A stretch of DNA of 64,000 nt, taken from contig NZ_CP092333.1 of NCBI RefSeq assembly GCF_018595675.2, positions 2,504,001 to 2,568,000 on the forward strand, in the 5' to 3' direction. The notes beneath the pieces were generated by a model. The model did not search any database. It had not been told where the DNA came from and saw only the letters and a list, made by a program, of their open reading frames with translations. Origin of the DNA: Flavihumibacter fluvii. GTDB lineage: Bacteria; Bacteroidota; Bacteroidia; Chitinophagales; Chitinophagaceae. Within the stretch, counting starts at the first letter, position 1. Every line of letters begins with the position of its first letter. Shown here in pieces: positions 33,445 through 42,001 of this stretch. A program made the translations under genes and the position numbers.

Positions 33445-34578
33445 ATGGATTTACAGCAGATTACCCTTGACTGGAGGCTGATTGCATTCATCATATTTTG
33501 TGTCATCACCCTTATACAGCTGGTTTATTATTGGGGCATATTCAGCAAACTGGCATTTTACCGCCAAAAGCCCCGTGAACAATCGCAGCAACATCCCGTT
33601 TCCGTGGTTATATGTGCACGTGATGAAGCCGCCAACCTGGCCAGAAATCTTCCCGGTGTTTTGTTCCAGAAATACCCCAGTACCCATGAAGTATTAGTCG
33701 TGAATCATAATAGCCAGGATGATACCCGATATTTGCTGGAAGAATTTAAAAAGACTTTTAAGTTACTCGAAATCGTGAACCTCGAACATGAAGCAAAGGG
33801 TATACCAGGTAAAAAATATCCTTTATCGATGGGGATCAGGGAGGCTAATCATGAGATACTGCTATTAACCGACGCTGATTGTGTGCCTGCTTCAGAAAAC
33901 TGGCTGTATATTATGCAGGATGCTTATTCACCCGGTATTGAGGTTGTCCTGGGTTATGGAGCTTACCAAAAACGTCCGGGGCTGCTGAATAAATTAATCC
34001 GTTTTGAAACCTTTCATACGGCCATGCAGTACCTCTCTTTTGCCCTGGCAAAACTTCCTTACATGGGTGTTGGACGGAACCTGTCCTACAAACGACAACT
34101 TTTCCTTGAAAACAAAGGGTTTTCTTCAATCAATCATTTGCCCGGTGGTGACGATGACCTTTTTATCCATAAAGTGGCCAATAAAAACAATACCAGCATT
34201 GTGATCGATCCAGAAGCTTTTACGATCTCTGAACCCAAACTAAAATTTGGCGATTGGTTCCGCCAGAAAGGAAGACACTATAGTACCGGGAAATATTATA
34301 GCGGAAAGTTTCAATTTCTCCTGGGATTATATTCCATAACCCAATTTCTATTTTACCCGGCATTGATCTTGAGTGCGTTGTATTTCGACTGGAAATTAAG
34401 CCTTGGTGTATTTGGGCTTCGCTTTTTATCCCAAGGATTCCTTTCCTATAAATGCATGCAGCGGCTAAATGAAAAAGATCTTTGGCCATGGTGGTGGTTG
34501 CTCGACATCTGGATGTTCATTTATTATTGCATCTTTGCACCAGCATTATGGAAAAAGCCGCGCCAAACCTGGGTCTGA
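33445..34578 (+). CDS. Membrane-anchored family 2 glycosyltransferase
   Basis: A 377-residue protein. An N-terminal transmembrane segment (about 12-32) precedes a GT2 catalytic domain: PVSVVICARDEAANLARNLP, VLVVNHNSQDDTRYLL, the D-x-D-like LLTDADCVPAS, and a GGDDDLFIHKVA acceptor region. Two or three hydrophobic segments follow at about 290-365. It probably transfers a sugar at the cytoplasmic membrane for surface glycans; donor and acceptor are unknown. Its 3' end overlaps rsmG by 31 bases. Confidence 0.87.
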   Translation: MDLQQITLDWRLIAFIIFCVITLIQLVYYWGIFSKLAFYRQKPREQSQQHPVSVVICARDEAANLARNLPGVLFQKYPSTHEVLVVNHNSQDDTRYLLEEFKKTFKLLEIVNLEHEAKGIPGKKYPLSMGIREANHEILLLTDADCVPASENWLYIMQDAYSPGIEVVLGYGAYQKRPGLLNKLIRFETFHTAMQYLSFALAKLPYMGVGRNLSYKRQLFLENKGFSSINHLPGGDDDLFIHKVANKNNTSIVIDPEAFTISEPKLKFGDWFRQKGRHYSTGKYYSGKFQFLLGLYSITQFLFYPALILSALYFDWKLSLGVFGLRFLSQGFLSYKCMQRLNEKDLWPWWWLLDIWMFIYYCIFAPALWKKPRQTWV

Positions 34579-35198
34579 TCGAATCTTATTTCGGTGATTT
34601 TAGTCCGGTCCAACTTGAACAGTTCAGGGCCTTGCAAGGATTGTATGCAGAGTGGAATGCCAAGATCAATGTCATTTCCAGGAAAGATATAGACCAGCTG
34701 TACCAGAATCATGTTTTGCACTCCCTGGCTATTGCTGCAGCATTTAGTTTTCCTGCAGGAAGCAGGATCATTGACATCGGCACCGGTGGTGGTTTTCCTG
34801 GCATTCCCCTGGCCATATTTTTCCCGGAAACCCAGTTTTTATTGGCTGACAGCATCAATAAAAAATTGAACGTAGTGAAAGAAATTGCACGGGCAATCAG
34901 TCTAACCAATGTAACCACCAGGCATACCCGGGTTGAAGATATCAAAGACCAGAAATTCGACTATGCTGTATCCAGGGCGGTAGCGCCACTGGCCGATCTC
35001 TGGCGATGGGCCAGGCCATTATTAATCAAGCGACCTTCTGAAGGGGAATATCCGGCTTCTGGACTCATTTGCCTGAAAGGTGGTGACCTTGCCAGGGAGA
35101 TTTCTGAAAGTGGGGTAAAACCGCGGCTGATTGATATCCATGAACTTTTCCCGGAAGACTATTTCAAAGAAAAATACATCCTTTACGTCCATCGCTAA
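34548..35198 (+). CDS. rsmG: 16S rRNA (guanine527-N7)-methyltransferase
   Basis: From the ATG at 34548 the protein is 216 residues: MEKAAPNLGLIESYFGDFSP, the family's FRALQGLYAEWNAKINVISRK, the SAM-binding DIGTGGGFPGIPLAI, and YAVSRAVAPL. It methylates G527 in the 530 loop of 16S rRNA. An earlier in-frame ATG (34482) would add 22 residues unlike the family, so the later start is chosen. It overlaps the end of the glycosyltransferase gene, indicating cotranscription. Confidence 0.93.
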   Translation: MEKAAPNLGLIESYFGDFSPVQLEQFRALQGLYAEWNAKINVISRKDIDQLYQNHVLHSLAIAAAFSFPAGSRIIDIGTGGGFPGIPLAIFFPETQFLLADSINKKLNVVKEIARAISLTNVTTRHTRVEDIKDQKFDYAVSRAVAPLADLWRWARPLLIKRPSEGEYPASGLICLKGGDLAREISESGVKPRLIDIHELFPEDYFKEKYILYVHR

Positions 35199-35214
35199 AG
35201 CCTACCGCCTACCC

Positions 35215-35257
35215 AGGATAGCTTTCAATACCACTTTGTGGTATTGAAAGCTATCCT
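35215..35257. repeat. Perfect 20-bp-arm inverted repeat before the response-regulator gene
   Basis: Left arm AGGATAGCTTTCAATACCAC, three-base centre TTT, and the exact reverse complement as right arm. It lies 17 bases after the rsmG stop and ends 20 bases before the regulator ATG. No T run follows, so it is not a typical terminator. The core AATACCACTTTGTGGTATT recurs in degenerate form just after the regulator gene. Confidence 0.85.
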
Positions 35258-35277
35258 GAATAACCCATCTTTGCATA

Positions 35278-35931
35278 ATGGCGATTACAGTATGCATAGT
35301 GGATGATACCCTCGATATCCGGTTGGCACTGGAGGAAATCGTTCGCTTATCGGATGACTTTAAATTGTTAGGCAGCTTCTCCAGTGGTGAGGATGCAATC
35401 ACAAAAATCCCTTTACTTCAACCAGACGTTGTGCTCATGGATATCAACCTTGGCGGTATAAGCGGAATAGAATGTGTGCGCAGGCTGAAACCTGAAAACA
35501 AGAATATTTTATTCATGATGTGCACGGTATATGAAGAAGATGAGAAAATCTTCGAAGCACTTAATGCAGGAGCTAACGGATATATTTTAAAAAAAACTTC
35601 CCCGGCAAAACTACTGGAGTCAATCAGGGAATTATACGAAGGCGGCGCTCCGATGAGTGCACAGATCGCACGAAAAGTTGTGGCCGTATTTCAACATAAA
35701 AGCAGCATTCAGGAAACCAGCCAGGTAATGGCCAGTAAAGGAAACCTGAAAACCTTATCCAATCGTGAAATGGAAATCCTTGTGCTTTTATCGAAGGGAA
35801 TGTTATACAAGGAAATTGCTGCACAGTTATTTATTAGTCAGGAAACTGTGAGAAAACATGTTTATCATATGTATGAAAAACTACATGTAAATAACAGGAT
35901 TGAAGCCGTAAACAAGTATTTCGGTCGTTAA
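35278..35931 (+). CDS. NarL/FixJ-type response regulator
   Basis: A 217-residue protein. The receiver domain (1-120) has the acidic pair Asp9/Asp10, phosphoacceptor Asp55 in VVLMDINL, Thr83 and the Lys in ILKKTSP. The LuxR-type helix-turn-helix is near 150-212: LSNREMEILVLLSKGMLYKE and ETVRKHVYHMYEKLHVNNR. No histidine kinase gene is nearby, so it is an orphan in this window. A CATCTTTG element four bases before the ATG resembles the -7 box. The strong inverted repeat just upstream is a candidate autoregulatory site. Confidence 0.93.
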   Translation: MAITVCIVDDTLDIRLALEEIVRLSDDFKLLGSFSSGEDAITKIPLLQPDVVLMDINLGGISGIECVRRLKPENKNILFMMCTVYEEDEKIFEALNAGANGYILKKTSPAKLLESIRELYEGGAPMSAQIARKVVAVFQHKSSIQETSQVMASKGNLKTLSNREMEILVLLSKGMLYKEIAAQLFISQETVRKHVYHMYEKLHVNNRIEAVNKYFGR

Positions 35932-35952
35932 AATACCCACTTTATGGTATTT
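35931..35952. repeat. Second, degenerate copy of the regulator-flanking inverted repeat
   Basis: AAATACC and GGTATTT surround CACTTTAT. The sequence AATACCCACTTTATGGTATT closely follows the core of the repeat upstream of the regulator (AATACCACTTTGTGGTATT). It begins on the last base of the regulator's stop codon. Confidence 0.6.
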
Positions 35953-36052
35953 CTCAGATGAAAAAGGCACTTATTTTTGCTGCTTAGCCGGGATGCCAAA
36001 TATTGTTAATCATTCAACCTTACCTTTCTGATTCAAAACCCCGAAACTCAAA

Positions 36053-36110
36053 CCTTGTCATAAAAGCGAATGCCAATGCAATTGCATTGGCATTCGCTTT
36101 TATGACAAGG
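36053..36110. repeat. Perfect 58-bp palindrome between convergent genes
   Basis: Each arm is 29 bases with no spacer. The left arm begins CCTTGTCATAAAAGCGAATG and ends CCAATGCAA; the right arm is its exact reverse complement. AAAA and TTTT lie symmetrically inside the arms flanking a GC-rich stem, as in a bidirectional terminator. The perfect pairing continues nine bases beyond them. It sits between the response-regulator gene and the M1 peptidase gene, two bases from the peptidase stop. Confidence 0.88.
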
Positions 36111-36112
36111 AA

Positions 36113-37990
36113 TTACCAGTTCAACTGCAATATATTGTCCTTTTTATTGATATCGGCCATTCTGAAAGAAGGATCTATTTCAACTTTGGTGATCTCCTGC
36201 AATTTTCGGTTAGTGCTTATGTCGTAGGTGGGGTGGGTCCATTTCCATGCATCATATACCTTCCTTTTCATCATATCATCTTCTGCAGGTTTTTCACCAA
36301 ACATCAGGTACATCGGAATATAATGCAGTTCTTTTGTACCATCCTTAAAAGTAATTTGCACATCCAGTGGCATGGGCATTTTTCCGGAACGTTTCAGGCG
36401 GATCAGTGTAGCGCCATCTTTCTCATACAAACTATCGATACCATAATCGATGGTTTTAGTAGTATTCACCCAATACTCCCTGTACCAATCGAGTTTCATG
36501 CCACTTCTTTTTTCAGCAACCTGCATAAAATCATTAACATTGGGATGCCTGAATCGCCAGGTCTTATAATAATCCAGCAAGATCTGGTCACGTACTTTAG
36601 CACCTACGATATATCCCAATTGTTCCAGGAAAATCTCCCCTTTTGAATAGGCAGCGATACTATACCCGAAATTAGATTCAAAGTGATCAGCATGGGTGGT
36701 CATGGGTTCTTCCCTTCCGCTGCTCACCAGCATAAAGTAACCTTTATAGGCATCAGCGTGCGGATTTTCACCAGAAGGTTTTGCTCCATTTAACCGGGCA
36801 TAATATTCAGACACCAGGCTTTCGCCATAAGAAGTAAATCCTTCATCCATCCACGCATACAGGCTTTCATTGGTACCCATCAGCATCTGGTACCATGTAT
36901 GCATCCATTCATGGAAAGCAGTGCCCAGGCTGGAGCTGCTTAATAAAGTGGCCATTGGGTATTCCATACCGCCATCACCACCATGGATAAATGAATACTG
37001 TTTGTACGGATATTTGCCAAAATTCTTTTCCATGTACGGCAGCACTTGCACTGCTGCATCTGCTACACGTGTCCATGCTTCATCATTGGCCACATCATTT
37101 TCTTTGTAATTATACAGTACATGAATGGTAGGACCATCTGGAACCTGGCGAACGATATGCCTGAATTCGGGATCTGCAGCCCACATAAAATCATGGACTT
37201 CCGGAGCGACAAAACGCCAGGTTAATTTTGGTGTAGCTGGTATATTCAGTGGACTATTTTTATTTTCATATCCGTGCCCTATGGCTTGTGGATTTTGCAG
37301 GTACCCGCTTCCTCCAATGGTATAGTTTTTATCGATTGTTATAGATACATCAAAATCACCCCATACTCCATAGAACTCACGGGCGACATAAGGCGTAGGA
37401 TGCCAGCCTTCATAATCATATTCACAAAGTTTAGGATACCATTGGCTCATGGAATAACGAACGCCGGTATTAGGGTTATCACGACCGGACCGACGCACCT
37501 GCAAGGGAACCTGTGATTCAAACTCCATTTTGAAGACAACTTTTGAGTGAGGCAGGATGGGTTTGGTCAGCTTAACTTCCAGGATGGTTTCGCGGACTTT
37601 AAACGGCTGCGCTACTCCATTCATTGTTAGGCTGAGAATTTTCTGGTAACCAATTTCGTCAGGCTTAAGGTTTTTTATTCGGTCACGAACACGGCCATCC
37701 CAATCAGGCCGGTTGCTGATCAACACTTTTCCTAATTCCTGGCTTCTCACATCCATCATACTATTGGGTTGAAAGGCATTCCAGTAGAGATGATAATACA
37801 CTTTTGATAATGTATCGGGTGAATTGTTGGTGTATTCCAGTTGCTGTTTTCCGGTAAAGCGGTTGGTCACTACATCCATATCAATATTCATCTTATACTT
37901 TACCCTTTGCTGCCATCGTTCTGGCTGGGCCCGGGTAACGGTGGAGATAAGGACGATCAGGAGCAATACACTAAAACTCTTTGTACGCAT
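36113..37990 (-). CDS. Secreted M1-family metallopeptidase
   Basis: A 625-residue protein with a signal peptide (1-21, TRAQ). The M1 exopeptidase motif GGMEYP lies at 340-345, and the gluzincin zinc site is HEWMH (360-364) with Glu383 in WMDEGFTSYGE. The N-terminal saddle domain is present, and the C-terminal helical domain is shorter than in PepN. It is probably a periplasmic or secreted aminopeptidase for peptide scavenging. Confidence 0.93.
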   Translation of the reverse strand: MRTKSFSVLLLIVLISTVTRAQPERWQQRVKYKMNIDMDVVTNRFTGKQQLEYTNNSPDTLSKVYYHLYWNAFQPNSMMDVRSQELGKVLISNRPDWDGRVRDRIKNLKPDEIGYQKILSLTMNGVAQPFKVRETILEVKLTKPILPHSKVVFKMEFESQVPLQVRRSGRDNPNTGVRYSMSQWYPKLCEYDYEGWHPTPYVAREFYGVWGDFDVSITIDKNYTIGGSGYLQNPQAIGHGYENKNSPLNIPATPKLTWRFVAPEVHDFMWAADPEFRHIVRQVPDGPTIHVLYNYKENDVANDEAWTRVADAAVQVLPYMEKNFGKYPYKQYSFIHGGDGGMEYPMATLLSSSSLGTAFHEWMHTWYQMLMGTNESLYAWMDEGFTSYGESLVSEYYARLNGAKPSGENPHADAYKGYFMLVSSGREEPMTTHADHFESNFGYSIAAYSKGEIFLEQLGYIVGAKVRDQILLDYYKTWRFRHPNVNDFMQVAEKRSGMKLDWYREYWVNTTKTIDYGIDSLYEKDGATLIRLKRSGKMPMPLDVQITFKDGTKELHYIPMYLMFGEKPAEDDMMKRKVYDAWKWTHPTYDISTNRKLQEITKVEIDPSFRMADINKKDNILQLNW

Positions 37991-38050
37991 AAATGTGTTG
38001 ATTAATCAATAGATGGGTAAATTTCAGTAAAAATGGCATATATCTCCTAT

Positions 38051-38083
38051 AAAAAAATACCAGCAGAAATGATCAGCTGGTAT
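38051..38083 (-). terminator. Intrinsic terminator of the OmpA-like gene
   Basis: Arms ATACCAGC and GCTGGTAT with a ten-base loop; on the minus strand followed by TTTTTTTATAGG. It lies about 30 bases after the OmpA-like stop. Confidence 0.8.
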
Positions 38084-38111
38084 TCCTTCACATAATAAAA
38101 AGTTGGTGTAT

Positions 38112-38765
38112 CTACTCGAGCTTTCCTTCTTTAGCATCTGTTTTCATCTGCTCATTAGCATAAACAGCCAATTCAACCCTCCGGTTCTTTGCCCTGCTTG
38201 AGTCACTATCATTGGCATACTTCGGTTGCGATTCACCATACCCCTTTTCTGTAAGCCTTTTTGCATCAACTCCTTTTGAAATAAGGAAAGCTGCAACGGC
38301 ATGAGCCCTCTTCTCAGATAAGGTCTGGTTATATTCATCTTTCCCCGTATCATCCGTATGCCCTTCAATTAAGATATTTGTGTCGGGATATTTAATAAAG
38401 ACTCCGGCAGCACTGGCCAGGTCGTCTTCATAGGTTGAATTCAAGTCAAACGAATTTAACTTGAATAATAGGCCTGATTCAAACGTCATATTGATGCCTT
38501 CCCCAACACGTTGAACCTCCGCTGTAGGAACGGCTTGCTTCAGTTCTTTGGCCTGCTGATCCATTTTTTTGCCAATGAGGTTGCCTGCAGCTCCGCCAAC
38601 AGCCGCTCCTATTAAAATTCCCCAGATACTACCGTGGGAAACAGCAGCACCAATCAATGCACCGCCGGCAGCGCCTGCTACTGTTCCTTTTTGCTGCTTA
38701 TTCATCGTTTTACAACCAGAAATTATGATAGCTATGGCTAAAACTGCTATGATGATATTCTTCAT
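38112..38765 (-). CDS. OmpA-family lipoprotein with glycine-zipper segment
   Basis: A 217-residue protein. The lipoprotein signal peptide has lipobox IISGC (Cys18). A glycine-zipper stretch (about 28-66, GTVAGAAGGALIGAAV and GAAVGGAAGNLIGKK) is followed by the OmpA C-terminal peptidoglycan-binding domain with IEGHTDDTGKDEYNQTLSEK and NRRVELAVY. It resembles the YiaD type, anchoring the outer membrane to the cell wall. It lies 18 bases downstream of the TPR gene, a likely operon. Confidence 0.92.
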   Translation of the reverse strand: MKNIIIAVLAIAIIISGCKTMNKQQKGTVAGAAGGALIGAAVSHGSIWGILIGAAVGGAAGNLIGKKMDQQAKELKQAVPTAEVQRVGEGINMTFESGLLFKLNSFDLNSTYEDDLASAAGVFIKYPDTNILIEGHTDDTGKDEYNQTLSEKRAHAVAAFLISKGVDAKRLTEKGYGESQPKYANDSDSSRAKNRRVELAVYANEQMKTDAKEGKLE

Positions 38766-38783
38766 ATTTCAATTTTTTGGAAA

Positions 38784-39623
38784 TTATTTACAAACAAGTG
38801 CGGCAAACATATCTTTATTCATATCCTTCCAGCCTAAGTCTAGTGCCTTCTTCAGGTCAGAACAGACCAGATTCTTTTCCGATGCAGTCATTTTTGCCCT
38901 AAGCTCCTGTGCATTGGTTGTATGGTACTTGTTTTCCATCATTTTAAGGCTGGCATCACTCCTGATGATGTACATATCCATATCCGTGCGGCCCAGGGCA
39001 ACTGCTTTATCATATTCAATAAAAGCCGCTTCATATTTTTTTGCTTCAACAAACATGTCGCCTTTCTGTATATAAAAACCTGCATTTGCTGAATCCATGG
39101 CGATGGCCTTATCCAGGAAATAAAACGCACTATCTGTATTACCAAGCTGGCGATCATACATGGCAGCCATCAGTGCGTAGTTCGTTGCCCTTTGTTTGAT
39201 ATTCTCATTTTTTTCAGTGAGCTGGATAATCTTGTCCAGGGAAGCTTTTGAAGCCTCATATTGTTTCAGTTTATTTTGTGCATAACCTTTCTGGAAATAA
39301 GCAGCAAGGCTGGAATTTTTGGTGACTTTCAGCGCTTCATCACTGGCTTTAATAGCTTCTTCATACCGTCCCAGCCCATTCAGTGACTCCGCAAGGCCTA
39401 CCGCAGAAGCCTCCTTACCATCTTTGGTTTTACATTTCCCTTTCATCCCGGAAAAAGTTTCAAAAGCTTGCTGGTAGTTTTTTGCTTTTAATTCATCCTT
39501 ACCTTTTGCATTCAATGCATTACAATCCTTGCCCATGGTAAAGGTTTGTGCAGAAGCAGCCACTGAAATGAGAAAAAGGAAACAACTGGCAACAAAAGTT
39601 TGTGCCGAAAAAATCTTAAACAT
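38784..39623 (-). CDS. Secreted tetratricopeptide-repeat protein
   Basis: A 279-residue protein with a signal peptide (1-25, ASAQ). Four or more TPR-like units follow: KNYQQAFETFSG, LGRYEEAIKASDEALK, LKQYEASKASLDKII, DSAFYFLDKAIAMD, and KYEAAFIEYDKAVALG. It is probably a periplasmic scaffold. It is encoded directly upstream of the OmpA-type lipoprotein, which suggests a joint role at the cell envelope (inference). Confidence 0.82.
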   Translation of the reverse strand: MFKIFSAQTFVASCFLFLISVAASAQTFTMGKDCNALNAKGKDELKAKNYQQAFETFSGMKGKCKTKDGKEASAVGLAESLNGLGRYEEAIKASDEALKVTKNSSLAAYFQKGYAQNKLKQYEASKASLDKIIQLTEKNENIKQRATNYALMAAMYDRQLGNTDSAFYFLDKAIAMDSANAGFYIQKGDMFVEAKKYEAAFIEYDKAVALGRTDMDMYIIRSDASLKMMENKYHTTNAQELRAKMTASEKNLVCSDLKKALDLGWKDMNKDMFAALVCK

Positions 39624-39768
39624 AGTATTAGTTAATAAACTTAAATAATTCGTTTTTAACTATACCAAAGCGATTAACCCAGTGTGTTATTTCAAAGGGG
39701 GAAGGAATAAACACACTAAATTAAGGAGTTATCAAATACAAAAAGATATTTCAGGTAAAAAATAAAGT

Positions 39769-40218
39769 TCAGAGGGTAAGTTTATCTTTAAGCAACCGGC
39801 CATTTTCTGCAAATGTGAGGTCACGCTTATTGATATCAGATTTTTTTACCAGCATCCTGTATTCTACATGATCGTCGGGGAATAACAACTTATAAAAGAG
39901 CTCAGTTTCCCATTCTGCATATTTGCTTTTATCGAAGCCTTCTTCAACAGCTTCAGGCAGGTCGTCCTTGGAGATTTCCTTCTGTGAACCCGCCCATGTT
40001 CCATCGTTTTTGAATATTGCTTCATAGGGCTCCCCTTTCAGTAGGAAGGTTACCACATAATGGGACAACTTATCCTTCCACTCAACACTTTCAGCATTCC
40101 TGTATTTATATTTAAACGCATCAGTAACAACGGCAGGGATTTTCCTTATCTGTGCAAAACTTTTCTGCTGACCTGCAAATACCAGCATTAATCCAACAAA
40201 AATAATTACCGATCTCAT
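39769..40218 (-). CDS. Secreted PepSY-like (DUF2874-type) protein
   Basis: From the ATG at 40216-40218 the protein has 149 residues with a signal peptide (MRSVIIFVGLMLVFAGQQKS, cleavage near FAQ). A mature PepSY-like unit follows: IPAVVTDAFKYKYRNAESVE, then WKDKLSHYVVTFLLKGEPYE, AIFKNDGTWAGSQ, DDLPEAVEEGF. An earlier in-frame ATG (40251) would add eleven charged residues before the signal and is less likely. Such periplasmic proteins are common in Bacteroidota and their function is not known. Confidence 0.75.
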   Translation of the reverse strand: MRSVIIFVGLMLVFAGQQKSFAQIRKIPAVVTDAFKYKYRNAESVEWKDKLSHYVVTFLLKGEPYEAIFKNDGTWAGSQKEISKDDLPEAVEEGFDKSKYAEWETELFYKLLFPDDHVEYRMLVKKSDINKRDLTFAENGRLLKDKLTL

Positions 40219-40278
40219 CTTACATCTTATTTTATTCTCCGCAAATATCATATCTGGTCTTATAAAAAAATCACAAAA

Positions 40279-40947
40279 TCAACTTTCGTGTCCCGCAACA
40301 ACGATAACAATTTCACCTTTAACTGTTTTACTGCTAAAATAAGTGGCCACTTCAGCTAATGTTCCCCGTTTATTTTCTTCGAATAGCTTAGTGAGCTCTC
40401 GGCTAACGCAGCATTGGCGATCTGCTCCAAAATAGGTAGCCAATTCTTCAAGTGTTTTTACCAGACGCATTGGTGATTCATACAAAACCATGGTTCTTTC
40501 TTCAAGGGACAATTTTTTCAAGAGTGTCTGGCGGCCTTTTTTTGGAGGAAGGAATCCTTCAAAACAAAACCTATTTATAGGAAGTCCGCTATTTACCAGG
40601 GCGGGTACAAATGCAGTAGCGCCAGGAAGACATTCCACTTTAACCCCGCTTCGTATACATTCCCGAACCAATAAAAATGCCGGGTCTGAAATTCCGGGTG
40701 TTCCTGCATCAGTGAGCATGGCCATTGTTTTACCCGCAGACAACTGGTCAACCAGGTGTTGTAAAACCTTATGTTCGTTATGCTGGTGATACGGAGTAAG
40801 TGGTTTTTGAATCTGAAAATGATTCAATAATCGGGATGAATTACGGGTGTCTTCTGCAAGGATCACATCAACAGTACGCAGGACATCGAGTCCCCGTAAC
40901 GTCATGTCCTGCAAATTTCCAATAGGGGAAGGTACGAGGTACAACAT
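40279..40947 (-). CDS. rsmI: 16S rRNA (cytidine1402-2'-O)-methyltransferase
   Basis: A 222-residue tetrapyrrole-methylase-fold enzyme that modifies C1402 in the ribosomal P site. Diagnostic segments: LYLVPSPIGNLQDMTLRGLD at the start, LAEDTRNSSRLLNHF, MLTDAGTPGISDPAFLLV, LPGATAFVPALVNSGLP, and FEGFLPPKKGRQ. It is shorter than enterobacterial RsmI, lacking the C-terminal extension. It lies 20 bases downstream of purS. Confidence 0.95.
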   Translation of the reverse strand: MLYLVPSPIGNLQDMTLRGLDVLRTVDVILAEDTRNSSRLLNHFQIQKPLTPYHQHNEHKVLQHLVDQLSAGKTMAMLTDAGTPGISDPAFLLVRECIRSGVKVECLPGATAFVPALVNSGLPINRFCFEGFLPPKKGRQTLLKKLSLEERTMVLYESPMRLVKTLEELATYFGADRQCCVSRELTKLFEENKRGTLAEVATYFSSKTVKGEIVIVVAGHES

Positions 40948-40967
40948 CAGTTCCTGGTTGGAAATGA

Positions 40968-41213
40968 TTAGTTGACAATTATTTCATACTGTTCCATTAC
41001 AGGATTTGCCAGTAATTTTTTAGCGGCATCACGTGCAATGGCTGTAGCTTCTTCAATTGATGCAGCTTCCACCTGGAGTGCAATATTCTTACCGATCCGG
41101 ACATCCTGGATAGCTTGCAGGCCTAGGTTTCCGAGTCCACTCATAACCGCTTTTCCTTGTGGATCAAGCAGTTCTTTCAGGGGCATCACTTTTACCTGTA
41201 CTGAGAAAGTCAT
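40968..41213 (-). CDS. purS: Phosphoribosylformylglycinamidine synthase subunit PurS
   Basis: An 81-residue protein from the ATG at 41211-41213: MTFSVQVKVMPLKELLDPQG, KAVMSGLGNLGLQAIQDVRI, then the C-terminal IARDAAKKLLANPVMEQYEI. This is the small PurS subunit that links PurL and PurQ during purine synthesis. An upstream in-frame ATG would add 23 residues unlike PurS. The start overlaps the pssA stop by four bases (ATGA), so translation is coupled. Confidence 0.92.
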   Translation of the reverse strand: MTFSVQVKVMPLKELLDPQGKAVMSGLGNLGLQAIQDVRIGKNIALQVEAASIEEATAIARDAAKKLLANPVMEQYEIIVN

Positions 41214-41974
41214 TCTTTTTTGTTTTTGAAGAACAAAGATACAATAATGTAGGCAAGGAAAACGACCGGCATACCGGCCCATTTGAGGGTAATTACCGCA
41301 ATAAGCGAAATGACCAGCATAATCAGTTTAGGCTGGTTACTTTTAAAGCTAAAATCCTTGAATTTTAGAGCCATGATAGGTAAAGTGCTCACCATTAGGT
41401 AACTAAGGACAAAAATGATGGCATATAACACCCATTTATTAAGGATCAGGTTGATGAGCTGCTCACTATTGGTATGCCAGTAAATCATTGGCAAGCTGGC
41501 CACAACCAATCCAACAGCAGGAACAGGTACTCCTTTAAAATTGTAATTCTGGCCGGTATCGATATTGAATCTCGCCAGGCGATATGCAGCGGCACAAGGC
41601 ACAACCACTGCCGGTAATAACCAAAGAACAGAGGTATCCAAACCATCGTCTTCACGGGCAAAGCTTAGGCGGAGAAACTGGTACAGTATTAGTCCTGGTG
41701 CCACACCAAAACTCACCACATCAGCCAACGAGTCCAGTTGCTTTCCCATTTCACTGGAAGCATTGAGTAAGCGCGCCACAAAACCATCGAGGAAATCAAC
41801 TACGGCAGCGATGGCAATAAATAAAGCAGCCAGCCATATTTTCTCAGGAAGGTCGAGCAGGTATTCGCCGGCTGGGCCCGTTCCTATGGTGATCCCATTC
41901 TGGAGAATCACTACAATGGCCATACAACCAAATACCAGGTTCAATAGGGTAAAGAGATTGGGGATTTGTTTCAT
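41210..41974 (-). CDS. pssA: CDP-diacylglycerol-serine O-phosphatidyltransferase
   Basis: A 254-residue inner-membrane enzyme. The CDP-alcohol phosphotransferase motif D-G-x2-A-R-x8-G-x3-D-x3-D is complete in DFLDGFVARLLNASSEMGKQ followed by LDSLADV. Multiple hydrophobic segments and the start IPNLFTLLNLVFGCMAIVVI fit type II PssA. It makes phosphatidylserine, the precursor of phosphatidylethanolamine. Overlaps purS by four bases. Confidence 0.93.
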   Translation of the reverse strand: MKQIPNLFTLLNLVFGCMAIVVILQNGITIGTGPAGEYLLDLPEKIWLAALFIAIAAVVDFLDGFVARLLNASSEMGKQLDSLADVVSFGVAPGLILYQFLRLSFAREDDGLDTSVLWLLPAVVVPCAAAYRLARFNIDTGQNYNFKGVPVPAVGLVVASLPMIYWHTNSEQLINLILNKWVLYAIIFVLSYLMVSTLPIMALKFKDFSFKSNQPKLIMLVISLIAVITLKWAGMPVVFLAYIIVSLFFKNKKE

Positions 41975-42001
41975 TTTTCGAACAGGTGTTTGGTTAGCTA
42001 A

